Source: Morella rubra (Eukaryota; Streptophyta; Magnoliopsida; Fagales; Myricaceae). From it: a stretch of DNA of 64,000 bases. The notes under the pieces were generated by a model. It had not been told where the DNA came from and ran no database searches. It saw nothing but the letters and a program-made list of their open reading frames with translations. The stretch lies in contig CM025856.1 in the NCBI GenBank assembly GCA_003952965.2, positions 22,722,280-22,786,279 of the forward strand. The letters are read 5' to 3'. The translations under genes and the position numbers were made by a program. Numbering within the stretch: position 1 is the stretch's first letter; every line of letters begins with the position of its first letter. Positions 43,267 through 53,403 of the stretch are shown here, piece after piece.

Positions 43267-43640
43267 TCATTGGACTTTCTCCTTCCTTGACAACGCATCA
43301 GCCACCTTATTCTCCTTGCCGGGCTGATATACAATGTCATACTCGAATCCCAGAAGCTTCACAAGAAACTTTTGTTGCTCTGGCGTCACGATCTTTTGTT
43401 CTAGCAAGTGTCTCAATGCTTGTTGATCGGTCACTATAGTGAACTTTCTTCCCAAGAGGTAAGGTCTCCATACCTTCACCGCATGCACGACCGCCAACAT
43501 CTCTCTTGCATAAGTACTCCATGCTTTCTTCATTGGCCCTAAGGCCTTGGAGATATAAGCTATGGGCCTCCTTTCTTGAGCTAGTACCGCCCCAATCCCT
43601 TCTCCACTTGCATCGTATATACTTCAAATGGTTTCTTGAA
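43267..43640 (-). pseudogene. Gypsy RNase H domain
   Basis: The minus-strand frame 43533-43267 has STYAREMLAVVHAVKVWRPY, TDQQALRHLLEQK and GKENKVADALSRKE, the RNase H and linker motifs of gypsy pol. The upstream part of the domain is in another frame (to about 43627). A terminator separates it from the integrase frame at about 43216-43266. Confidence 0.85.
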
Positions 43641-44507
43641 GTCGGGCAAGGCCAAGACGGGTGTCTTGGTCATGGCTCTCTTCAAGTCCTCAAAAGCTCT
43701 CCTTCCATCTTCGGTCCACTCGAAGCCCTCCTTTTTCAGCATGGAGGTAAGTGGCTTGGCTATCAATCCATAGCCTTGCACGAACCTTCGATAGTAGCCC
43801 GTCAAACCAAGGAATCCTCGCAGAGCCGACACATCCTTGGGTAAGGGCCAATCCACCATAGCTTCCACCTTCCGCTGGTCCACTTTTACTCCTTGGCCCG
43901 ATATGATGTGGCCAAGGTACTCCAGCTCTTCTTGCATAAAGGCGCATTTGGAAGCCTTGATGAAGAAGTGGTGCTCCTTCAAGATCACCAATACTCGCTC
44001 CAATTGCTCCAAGTGTTCCTCCACATTCTTCGAGTACACCAAGATGTCATCGAAGAATACTAGTACAAACTTTCTCAAGAATGGCTTGAATATGGCATTC
44101 ATAGCCGCTTGGAAAGTTGAGGGGGCATTGCACAGCCCAAAAGGCATCACTAGGTACTCATAGTGGCCGGAATGAGTCCTAAATGCCGTCTTGTGGGTAT
44201 CTTCCTCTTTCATCCGGATTTGATGGTATCCGGCCCTTAAATCCAGCTTGGTGAACACATGAGCCCCATGCAACTCATCAAGCATCTCGTCCACCGTTGG
44301 TATGGGAAATCTATCCCTCACCGTTGCTTCATTCAATGCTCGGTAGTCGGTGCAAAAACGCCAACTTCCATCCTTCTTCCTCACAAGCAACACCGGTGAT
44401 GAAAAGGGACTAGTGCTTGGTCGAATCAAGCCGCTAGCCAACATCTCCTCCACTTGTCTTTCGATCTCACCTTTTGAAAGTGAGCATATACCGGTATGGT
44501 GGCACAT
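43581..44507 (-). pseudogene. Gypsy reverse transcriptase domain
   Basis: A 308-codon minus-strand frame with the RT blocks in order: [61 protein letters not shown] and [10 protein letters not shown] (the catalytic Asp pair). These are followed by [12 protein letters not shown] and [18 protein letters not shown]. The domain itself is intact, but the frame is offset from protease upstream (about 44470-44500) and from RNase H downstream (about 43600). Confidence 0.93.
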
Positions 44508-45248
44508 TCACCGGCTTACTCGCATCTTTCAGCACAATGCGATGATCAAATTCCCTACTTGGTGGCAATGAAGTAGGTACCTCCAATACTTCCTTGTGTC
44601 TTTCTAAAACCGTCTTCACACCTTGGGGCAGCTCCTCATTTCCATCACTATGCTTCTCTTCTTGCCCTTCATCTCCTCGGTTTTGGCCCATCACTATGGC
44701 GAAGCAATGAGCCCCACCCTTGCATAGTTTCTCAAACATATTGGCCTCGCAAGGCCTTGGCTCTTTTGATGCTAGAGCTGTCCACGTCCTCTTCTTCCCT
44801 CCAAGCTTGAACTCCATAGTCATCTTCTCATAGTCGGTGACGACTTTGCCAATGCCTCTTAGCCATGCATTGCCCAAGACAACATCTAGCCCCACCAATG
44901 AGAGTACATGAAGATCAGCCGCTATACGGACGCCTTGGACATTCATCTTCACAGTTTGCACTACCATCTCGCATCTTAGCTTTTTCCCGTTTGCCACCTT
45001 CACATCGAATGGCTCTACTTCTTCCCCATGCAATCCCACTTAGAAAGGATGCGGGAATTGATGAAGTTGTGGGTAGACCCACTATCCACCAATAATGTCA
45101 CTTCATGCTTACCAACCCAAGCCATAAGTCGCATGGTTGAGGGCTTTTGCACGCCGGACATGGCATTGAGGCTCAACTCGGCTTCCTCACTTTCCTCATC
45201 GCTAGAGGACTCCTCATGCCCGTGCTCTTCCTCACTTGTCTCCCCCAC
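44467..45248 (-). pseudogene. Gypsy aspartic protease region
   Basis: The minus-strand frame 45248-45015 ends with LLVDSGSTHNFI, the active-site DSG/DTG motif of the retropepsin-like protease. The continuation (DLHVLSLVGLDVVLGNAWLR) lies in a second frame, 45039-44467. The break is at about 45015-45039. Confidence 0.85.
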
Positions 45249-46710
45249 ATGCTCCTCCTCTACCGATCATACACATGACCTTGGCTTTCTTGCATTGGTG
45301 ATCGCGGCTCCACTTTTCACCACATTTGAAGCATAAGCCCTTCTTTATGTACTCATCAAGCTCCTCACGACTAAGCTTCTTGACTTCCTTCCCTTTGCTC
45401 CTTGAATCTCCCGTAGTCACCTCCTTTCCTTTCCAAGACCCCGTGGAATACAAGGGTTTAGAAACCTTGTTAGCCACTTGGTCCTTGACATGTCTTTTCT
45501 CGAAGTGATGACTTTCTTCAAGGATTTCAGCCATCCTCATTGCTTCTTGCAGCCTAGTGGGCTGCTTCAACTTGAGCTCCTTGGCAATCCATGGCTTTAA
45601 CCCATCCACGAAAGTGCCAATGAGTGCCTCTTCGGACCAACCCCTCACCAAGGTTTGGAGTTGTCGAAATTCCTCCACATATGCATGCACCTTGCCTTCT
45701 TGCTTGAGCTTAGCTAGTTGGCCATGATGGTTGATAATGGGCGAAGGCCCAAATTGCATAAGTAGCTCCCTCTCAAATGCCGTCCACCCGAGCCTTCTTC
45801 CTTCTTTCTCATATTGGGCCCGAATCCATCTCCACCATTTGCTTGCCTTCCCATCAAGGAAGAAACATGCTGTGGCTACTCTCTCCGTCCTTGGTACTTC
45901 ATAGACATGAAAGTAGTGTCCGCCTTATCGAGCCACTCATGAGGGTCACCACCATTGAACTTTGGGAAGTCAATTTTTGGTCTCCTTGGTCCTCGGTTGT
46001 TAAACCGATTTCCATCATCATCTTCATAGTCACCTCTACGGTAATGTGGCCTTCTAGGTCCTCGGTGGTTAAACCGATTTCCTTCATCTTCATCATAGTG
46101 GTGTCTCTTCTCGGCCTCTCATGTCTTCTAGCATCTTCATGGTTCCGGCCATAGGGCATTTCCTCCCCATACCGACTCCCACCGAGTCTTTCCTCCGTCC
46201 TTGCATGGTCATCAACATCACGGTCAGACTCCTCCTCCGCAGCCATCTCTCCACTACCTCATGCTCATTCTCCACACGTCCGCCCAATCTAAGAGGTTGC
46301 CTTGGTCTAGGCTCTCCCCTTGTGGACTCAGAAATGTGAGTTTCCCTCCCATCAACGAGTTGCTCCTCTTCCACCCTTGGGGGTTGTACGCGGTTGTCCC
46401 CATTCGGTCCTCCTCCAAGTCTTGCCAATACTGCTTGCAAGTCTTGTCTCATGCCTTCCACCGCTTCATTCTCCTCCGTAGCATTAGTGACGGAAGGATG
46501 GCTCCTTGCATGTGAGCCATGTTGTATAGTCTCCTCCATCTTCTCCTTCATCCAAAGAGTGGATGACTCCAAAGCTTCAAACGGTCTCGGTTGGATGGAA
46601 AAGTACTTGACCCGGCCTCCATTGGAATATGGCTGCAACAACAAGTCCAACCTTGGGTTCTCTCCAAAATGAAGATCGAACCCCTCCCACGAAGAACTTT
46701 GCACGGACAA
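45232..46710 (-). pseudogene. Gypsy gag region with zinc knuckle
   Basis: Three minus-strand frames (46710-46093, 46246-45899, 45759-45232) together cover a gag polyprotein. The last frame has the retrotransposon-gag end (VHAYVEEFRQLQTLVRGWSE) and a zinc knuckle, CFKCGEKWSRDHQC (C-x2-C-x7-H-x-C). The middle has FNGGDPHEWLDKAD. At least two frame changes break it. Confidence 0.8.
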
Positions 46711-46873
46711 CTTCCGACCTTGGGTTCTCTCAAAAGAAGATCGAACCCCCCCTCAATAATAACTCCAGCAATAATAAACAACTTCTAACTACAACAATCT
46801 CAACAAAGAGAATCAAAGTAATGTTTGCTCGTGATTACCTCGCTTGAAGCGTAGAGATCTTCAAGCAACTCCT

Positions 46874-46889
46874 CTCAATGAAAGCACCA
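46874..46889 (-). other. Primer-binding site candidate of the gypsy element
   Basis: TGGTGCTTTCATTGAG on the minus strand lies three bases inside the 5' LTR and begins TGG as expected for pairing with a tRNA 3' CCA. It is not the common Met-tRNA site; the tRNA was not identified. Confidence 0.5.
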
Positions 46890-46892
46890 ATT

Positions 46893-47776
46893 TGTTAGGG
46901 TCCCCGGTCAAGGACTCCAAAACAATCACCAACTCCTCCGCGCGATCCGCTCCAACACCACAATCGATCCTCCCGAACCGTTTCAATAACACACGAGCTG
47001 GTAAATAGGATCTAACACACAAGAAATGGAGAATTCCTCACTATTATTACGAAGAACGTGGTCTAAGGATTATTAGTCCTTCGAACCACAAGAACACAAG
47101 AACACTCGTACTAGGGTTATTAGCCCAAGAACGCCCAAACTTAAGAGGTTATTAGCCCCAAGTTTATTGGCATAAACGTGCCTATGCCTGGCCAAACTCT
47201 CAAGCTCTCTAAGCTTACAAACTCAACTCTCTGAATGAATAATACTAATGCTCCTGAGGGTTGCTTATATAGGCATCCTCAGGAGCTTACAAAATCCTAC
47301 CAACCCAATCAAATCAAATCTAAATCAAATCTTCAAGATTCTAAGGAAACAATTCCTAGAATCAAGGAGATTTGACGATACATGCCTAAAACAACTTAAC
47401 TGAAAAGGAAACTAATCTTCTAGAGTTTAGGAAAAATATCTTAAATCTAGAAGATATGATTTATTCAATCACTCACCACAAGGAAATCAATCTCTGAAGA
47501 TATCTCCATAATGCACTTGATCTCGCCGCCGTCCGCCGCCCTACACGGTGGCGCCGCCGCCATTCTCCTCCATAGGTGGTGATGCTCCTTCGACTCCCTA
47601 GGCCATGCTCGTTACATCCTGCTCAGTCACCGCTAAGAGTGGTGGTGCTCCGCCGCCGGAGTGTGGCTGCTGTGGGCATGTCAGGAGCCCCCATGGGTGT
47701 CACTGGGGCCGCGTCTCGTAACTTATCCTCCCAGTCGTGGCCGTGTAGGCCATGGTCTTCACTTGGGATCCTTTCA
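46893..47776 (-). repeat. 5' LTR of the gypsy element (884 bp)
   Basis: Near-identical to the 3' LTR at 40619-41751 except for a 247-bp internal deletion (junction near 47662-47680) and a few one- to three-base gaps. It has the same TG...CA ends. Confidence 0.92.
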
Positions 47777-47781
47777 GACCC

Positions 47782-48064
47782 GCTACTGACGTGGCAATGC
47801 TGACGTGGGACACTTGGTGGTGCGTGGTGTGCGTGGCGAGTAAGGACCACGCGCCCTACCTCTCTTCGCACGTGGCGGCGTGGACCGACGTGACGGCGCG
47901 TCCTAGCTCCTCCGGCGACGAGGTTTCGACCTCTGGCTTCGTCTCGACCTCCTCTACAGGCTGGTGCCCTCCAATCTCTGATTGGACCACTTTTAATTTT
48001 CGGACCTTCTCTGCTTCACCCGAAAAACCGACTCCAGCCCCTCGAACCAGGCTCTGATACCACT
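47782..48064 (-). other. Leader of the outer element with Met-tRNA primer-binding site
   Basis: TGGTATCAGAGC (minus strand, 48062-48051) is the classical initiator-Met tRNA primer-binding site. It is two bases inside the 119-bp LTR. The rest is GC-rich leader without a recognised frame and ends at the gypsy insertion point. Confidence 0.8.
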
Positions 48065-48183
48065 TGTTGGGTGGTCTTGGGCTTTCTCAACCCCAAAAGC
48101 TAGCTCAAGAGGTGAGACTTTCCCTCACACTTATAAACTGACCACCAGCCCCTTCCACAACCGATGTGGGACTAACCCCAACA
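48065..48183 (-). repeat. 119-bp 5' LTR-like end of the outer element
   Basis: On the minus strand it starts TGTTGGGGTTAGTCCCACAT, has TTTATAAGTG (TATA-like), contains GAGCTAGCTTTTGGGG and ends GACCACCCAACA. Length and layout resemble TRIM-type terminal repeats. It does not resemble the 351-bp LTR at the other end. GTTAT lies directly outside. Confidence 0.75.
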
Positions 48184-48188
48184 GTTAT

Positions 48189-49862
48189 TTCTATCATAAA
48201 AAATGAAAAGTTATAAAAATGTTGTGAAGTTTTACGCACGTCCTCGTTTATTATAAGATCTGTTATACATAGGAGATTGTTGTTTGATTTATTTTGTTAT
48301 TTGAAAAATAAAAAGTTATCGTGTATGCAATATTTTTTATTTGTAGTAATTTATGGAATTTCAATAGTACATGGAATGCAATTTTTAGATTTCAATCTTA
48401 TATTTAAAATGCCACTTGTATTATAACTTTTTTTATTGTATAAACTATTTCTTATATATTTTTGTTATTAGTTGGGGTGAGAGATGTATTTTATTGCTTG
48501 CTTGATTTGCAGCGAATGAATTTCTAAATTGAATTCCACTTATATTCTCTAATTCTTTTATTAACATTTGTTATTTTTTAGGAGGGAGTGGCTGTATTTT
48601 ATTACTATATAGTATTTTCCAGTTATGGATATTTTCACACGCGACCGAGTGGGCGTGGTCCCTGGCTTTCTACTATTGTTTTCAGGACATTGGCATGCGT
48701 GCCCGACTTAGGAAAAAGCGAACGAAAATTGCTCAACTGCTTGGGTGGCGCTTTTATCTTATTTATGGAAACAGTGGTCTTATGGTATACCTGGTCGCAT
48801 CCTACCAAAATGTCTTCTAAGGTTTGCTACCGTTGGATGACATGACCAAAGAGCTACTCGTAACTAAAGCTTTGACCATAGCAAAGAGAACGGATAGCAG
48901 AGTAAGAATTTATAAAAAAAGAAAAAAAAAAAAAGAAAGAAAAAAAAGAATACAATTATAAACATTTAGTGTGCTATCAATGTGTTATTCAGTCCCTTCA
49001 ATTGGTATTACACATTTAATTTATTTGGTATGTTAAAAAGAATTATTTTTAAATTTATTTTTAGATTTTTAAGAAAAAAAATAGGCGATGCAGCGAAAAA
49101 AATGGAGAAAAAGAAGGGAGACAATGATAGGCCAATTTGAGGGGACATAAAAAGCCTAAAGCAAGAGTATCAAATCCACAATAAATGACTCGAACTTGAC
49201 ACTCAGGTAAGCTGAGACGATATTCTTTAAATTGTAAAGTTGTGTCGAAGAAAATTATCTTAGCTCACATTTTGCATTTCAATGCCAAAATGACGGCATG
49301 ATAAAATAATTATAAAATAAATTATCTTCTCTTTAAATTCTCTATTTTCATTACCATAAATACAAAAAAACTATCCAAATCATTTTTCTTTATTGTTTTT
49401 TCACGGAGTATCATGAACCAAAATGGCTCGGCGGCTCTAGCTCGGTAAACAAATGGCAAAGCATTTGGAGTTTTAAGACAAAGATGTAGCGCGATGCTGA
49501 GGTTCGTGGCGGCCCATTAACCGTTTCAAGTTGGACATTTCATCGCGGACTAAGTGGACTGGATTTGATCAATTTCTCCACTTAATTGCCCCATGGGCAT
49601 TGCTAGTGGTGCATCTGAAGAGTAATGGGCCTCGTTACTCATAAGCCCACAGCATAATGCTTAGTGGTGCATCTTATGTTACTACTTGCAATCGCTATGC
49701 TCGAGTACTGCATAAATTAATTAATTTCTTGATTCTTGTTTGGTAATTATCAATAGTATCCCAAATCTTTTTAAAGCAGGTACGGCTATAAGGTAATTGA
49801 GAATTTGGGGCTTTAAGCGATACCTAAAGTGAGACAGGGTGTAATAAATTATAAAATATTTA
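48189..49862. other. Intergenic spacer
   Basis: AT-rich spacer with an A-rich purine run at about 48915-48950. An 85-codon frame at 48588-48845 lies in a GC-richer patch; its protein is not recognised and has no strong domain signal. No gene is supported. Confidence 0.45.
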
Positions 49863-50265
49863 AGGGTTAATTACATTTTGCACCCACATGGTTTGAGAGT
49901 TTTGACACTTTGTTCTTCCTGTTAATTTATCTGTTATTTCGAACAGAAAAATCAACCACATGCAAAATGCGTGACTGATTTTTTGAGTGTAAAGTGTCTC
50001 AAAAATAAAAGAACAAGGGTGCAAATGTCAGACTCTCCCAAACTACTGGGTGCAAAGTGTAATTAAATATTTTTGAATATTAGGGGCAAGTGAGCCACGT
50101 ACAGAACACGTGGTTGACTTTTCGTTCAAATAACAGATAATAGACGGTGGGGTGCAAATTGAAGGAAGTTCAAACCACATGGATGAAATATCTCAAAATT
50201 GAAAGAACGGAGTGCAAAGTGTCAAGACCCCCAAACTAAGTGGGTGAAAGGTGTAATTAACCCAA
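49863..50265. repeat. MITE, family B, copy 1 (with a third internal end)
   Basis: The left end reads TTAATTACATTTTGCACCCA. The right end reverse-complemented reads GGTTAATTACACCTTTCACC. Both continue into a GTTTG(A/G)GAG...GACACTTTG block. A third copy of the same end, in right-end orientation, lies inside at about 50020-50070 (GGGTGCAAAGTGTAATTAA). The unit therefore looks like one element plus a partial second. Confidence 0.7.
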
Positions 50266-52030
50266 ATATTAACAAATATTTGTTAAAATTTATTCTTAGT
50301 TTGTAAGATGCAAAGTCACTCCTCAAATTTTTATATTCAATATTTGTTAATATATTATTTTTCATTGATAATATAGTTAGTCCATTTAATCTTTATTGTG
50401 TCATCTTAAATAGACTTTTATCAATTTTAGTTTGAAAAAACTTCTTTATTCAAGCAACAATTATCGTATTGTCAATAATATTCTATAAATAATACTTTTA
50501 TTTGAAAAATAGTCTAATCCTTTTATATAGTTTAATATTTATGAAAAACCTAATTTAGACCCAACTTATGTGGAATATACCTAAGGGGTGAATAGGTATC
50601 TTTTTAAAAATTTATCAATTAACTATTTCTATTTAAAACTTAAAACCTATTCTCTGAAATAACAACCCAAATATAATATTACAATATTCAAATCCTAATT
50701 AACAATCAAATATGAATATATGAACAATAAAACAATTACACATGAATCTAAAAACAGGGTATACTGAACTAACTGTAAGAAACTCTGAAGAAATTTTAAC
50801 TCGCAGAACCAGTAATTTCCAGATTCACAAAAACAATTGAAACGCAATCAATTGAACAATCTTACCAATAACCAGTATTTTTATTCTTAACTTACCAACC
50901 AGATCTGTGAATGAAGGTTGTCAAGGCTCAAGAATATAGTCTCACAACTCAAAGAACAAACTTGGTTAGTAAGTGAATAAACGAAACAAATTAAGAATAA
51001 TAATAGACACTAAACACCGAGAGTGGTTACGAAGAGAAACTCCCTAAGAAACATCCTTAAGGAGAAAAACTCTCCGGGCCAGTAGGCCGTTCGAATCCAC
51101 TAGTTTCCAATTGATTACAAGGTGATCTATTGAAGTGACTAACCTAGCCTATCAAAAACACTTAAATCAAATTCGATTTACCGTAAATCGAATCTTAAAT
51201 GGACGTAGAACCTCTAAGTCCAAATGGAAACCTCGATCTCGAACGACTATTGATCTTCCCGCACAAACCTTGTGCAACCAATGGCCACGGCTGAAACCTT
51301 TAGCCAACAATATTCAAAACCTCTGAATCTTCAACTTCGTAGAAGCAATATAGGAACACGGTGATCGAATCTATACTCTCGTACGATACTCCATCTTCAT
51401 CAAAGGAGGCCTTCACGAAAGTCAGCAACTAGTCATCAAGATGTAGATTAAGCAATCGAACGAAATCTTGGAGCAACTCAATCTTGATACTATTCAATCT
51501 TGGAGCAATCTTTCTATTTTGAGAGAAGGACGAAGTGTCTCATCCAAAACTCAGATCTGCGTGTATATCTCAAAACTACCCATTCTGTTTTTCCGTTGTT
51601 TTCTTTCACGCGTCCAGCCCTCTACAGATTCCAGCACCTTCTCTATCTTCTAGAAACACGGGTAAAAGGCAAGAATACCCTTAAGGCAGCTCCACGTTTA
51701 CCTCAAGAGACCCAGTCAGCAAACACTTTATAATTCCCTTTTAGAAACCACACAAATGACAGAAAAGACCCCTATTTGTTTTTCATGTGCCATGCCACAC
51801 GGTTTTCACGATTTTAATTGGACCAAGAAGTTATCAGGATAAAAACAGAATGATAGAGAGAGTATTTTTTTAGTGTCTTTTAACTCGACAAAAAAGCAAG
51901 TAGTTCCACACATAATTTGACAAAAAAGTTATCAGTTTAAATCCTTTTAAAGATGGATTTTTAGTTTGTTAATTGCATGCAACGGTAAAAAAAAATTTAG
52001 ATAGAGTAAGTGGAAGGTTTAAAGGGATCT
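50266..52030. other. Spacer with a possible degraded LTR
   Basis: From about 50560 (TATACCTAAGGGGTGAATAG) to about 51770 the sequence loses some AT bias and has words like CTCTCCGGGCCAGTAGGCCG that are common in plant retroelement LTRs. No paired LTR, primer site or target duplication was found. Frames at 51135-51733 are short and not recognised. Confidence 0.3.
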
Positions 52031-52054
52031 GGATCATTTTCAATTTTTTAACTG

Positions 52055-52203
52055 AATTGTATTATGCAATTTGGACAGAGATAAACACAATTAGTGGACT
52101 TTATACTGTTTAACGTTGTCCATGTAAAGTCTCATTTAGCATATGTCCTACAAATGGGGTCCACCTGTTGTGTCTATATCTATCCAAATTGAGTGTAATT
52201 TAG
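52055..52203. repeat. MITE, family A, copy 4
   Basis: The left end reads GAATTGTATTATGCAATTTG then GATAAACACAATTAGTGGA. The right end reverse-complemented reads AATTACACTCAATTTGGATA then GATATAGACACAACAGGTGGA. The centre includes ACTGTTTAACGTTGTCCATG, a motif shared with the next copy. Confidence 0.7.
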
Positions 52204-52230
52204 GAAATTATAGAGTATCTTAATCAATTT

Positions 52231-52396
52231 CCTATCCAAATTGCACTATACAATTTAGAGATATATATACATAATTGGTAGACTCTACACTATTTAACAT
52301 TGCCCATGTAAAGTCTCGAGCAGCATGGGTCGTACAATAGGGTCTACCAAGATCTACCTGTTGTGTCTATTTATTTCCGAATTAGGTGAAATTCAG
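52231..52396. repeat. MITE, family A, copy 5 (adjacent to copy 4)
   Basis: Starts CCTATCCAAATTGCACTATA and ends near GTGAAATTCAGG, with TTGTGTCTATTTATT in the right arm. The centre ACTATTTAACATTGCCCATG aligns with copy 4. The two copies lie head to tail with about 27 bp between them. Confidence 0.65.
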
Positions 52397-52766
52397 GCAG
52401 AAAATTACAGAGCTTCTTAACAAATTTGAAGTTTTTCGTAATACTAGACATTCTTTTAATAGACTCTATTAAAAAATTTAAAATTTGGGGCCTAGGCTGC
52501 CTATATTCAGAACTGCCCCTTCGTTGAAGAAATCTTAGAACGCATGATGTTGTTATGTTCTTAACAATAGAAGCAATGCTCCACGGTCTAAAAATCCCGA
52601 GGAGATACTGTTTTTTCCTCTCATTCTTATGATATCTTCATTAATTTAAAATAACCTAAAATTTGGAAGTTGGTCCAGCAAATCTGTTGGTTCTCTTTCA
52701 ATATGCAACTACTTTTTTTTTTCTTGTCAATATGCAACCACTGACAATGAGTAATTCCTTTTGGGA

Positions 52767-53276
52767 AAAATATAGTTTGCACCCCCAACTATAGGGATAT
52801 GATGCTTTGTATCCTTGTCTTCCAATTTCGTGACATTGAGCTCATAAAGTTTCAATCTTCGTTGATTTGCACTCCACAAGCCAATTGGCCGTTAAATGCA
52901 ACGGTAAATGTGTCACGAGCGACACACCTGACTCACTCCCACATGTTTTGCCCATTTTGTCCTTAGGAGAAAATACTCTTTGCACCTCCAATTATGAAGG
53001 ATTGACACTTTGCACCCTCCCATCAATATCCTATAAATCAGGGATGCAAAGTGTATTTTCCCAAAAGGGTAAAATGAGCATAACAAGTGGGTGTGAATCA
53101 CGTGGACAACACATGACATAGTAACTGTCACATTTGATGGTCAATTGGTTTGTGAGGGGTGCAAATCGACGAATATTGAAACTTGATGGGCTTAATGTCA
53201 CGAAATTGGAAGACGGAGGTGTAAAGTGTCAGTACCCTTATAGTTGGGGGTGCAAAGTATATTTTCCCTTATATTT
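52767..53276. repeat. MITE-like element, family B, copy 2 (long arms)
   Basis: Arms of about 180 bp. The left arm reads TTTGCACCCCCAACTATAGG, TCTTCCAATTTCGTGACATT, then AAGTTTCAATCTTCGT. The reverse complement of the right arm reads TTTGCACCCCCAACTATAAG, TCTTCCAATTTCGTGACATT, then AAGTTTCAATATTCGT. The ends resemble family B copy 1. The core also repeats the TTGCACC...CACTTTGCACC words in both directions. It is non-coding. Confidence 0.75.
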
Positions 53277-53403
53277 TCCAAACAATGTAAGAAATGTGAA
53301 AGAAAGAAAGAAACAAAAATAAATTATAATTTTTCTCCTCAAATTACTACCCGATTCTCAAATACCTCAATAAACTTTAACTCGTTTACACTTATCTCTC
53401 AAA

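Larger units (their letters stand above)
40614..47781 (-). mobile_element. Nested Ty3/gypsy chromovirus, 7.2 kb, TSD GACCC
   Basis: The element proper is 40619-47776 with GACCC on each side (40614-40618 and 47777-47781). On the minus strand the order is 5' LTR (47776-46893), primer site, gag, protease, reverse transcriptase, RNase H, integrase, chromodomain, polypurine tract, 3' LTR (41751-40619). Pol order RT-RH-INT and a C-terminal chromodomain identify a gypsy chromovirus. The coding region is broken by about nine frame changes and some stops, so this copy is inactive. LTRs differ by roughly ten substitutions in 880 aligned bases by eye, plus small gaps and one 247-bp deletion, so the insertion is fairly young. 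Confidence 0.92.
39528..48188 (-). mobile_element. Outer LTR retroelement with two dissimilar LTRs, TSD GTTAT, split by a nested gypsy
   Basis: A unit at 39533-48183 is flanked by GTTAT on both sides (39528-39532 and 48184-48188). Read on the minus strand it has a 119-bp 5' LTR-like end (48183-48065), a Met-tRNA primer-binding site, a leader and a short copia-type gag start. It ends in a polypurine tract and a 351-bp 3' LTR (39883-39533). Both ends begin TGTTGGGG and finish CCCAACA, but their interiors are not similar. After removing the nested gypsy the unit is about 1.5 kb and lacks protease, integrase and reverse transcriptase, so it is non-autonomous. Normal reverse transcription makes identical LTRs, so the mismatch is anomalous. 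Confidence 0.75.

Noticed and set aside
44865..46847. Plus-strand open frames across the gypsy gag and protease region
   Set aside because: Antisense shadows of the minus-strand retrotransposon frames.
48065..48183. Cassandra-type TRIM (5S rRNA-bearing LTR)
   Set aside because: No 5S rRNA-like segment is visible in the 119 bp; only the TRIM-like size and the Met-tRNA primer site match.
48588..48845. 85-codon open frame as a gene
   Set aside because: No recognised domain and no nearby exon or promoter support; the length is within chance expectation for a GC-richer patch.
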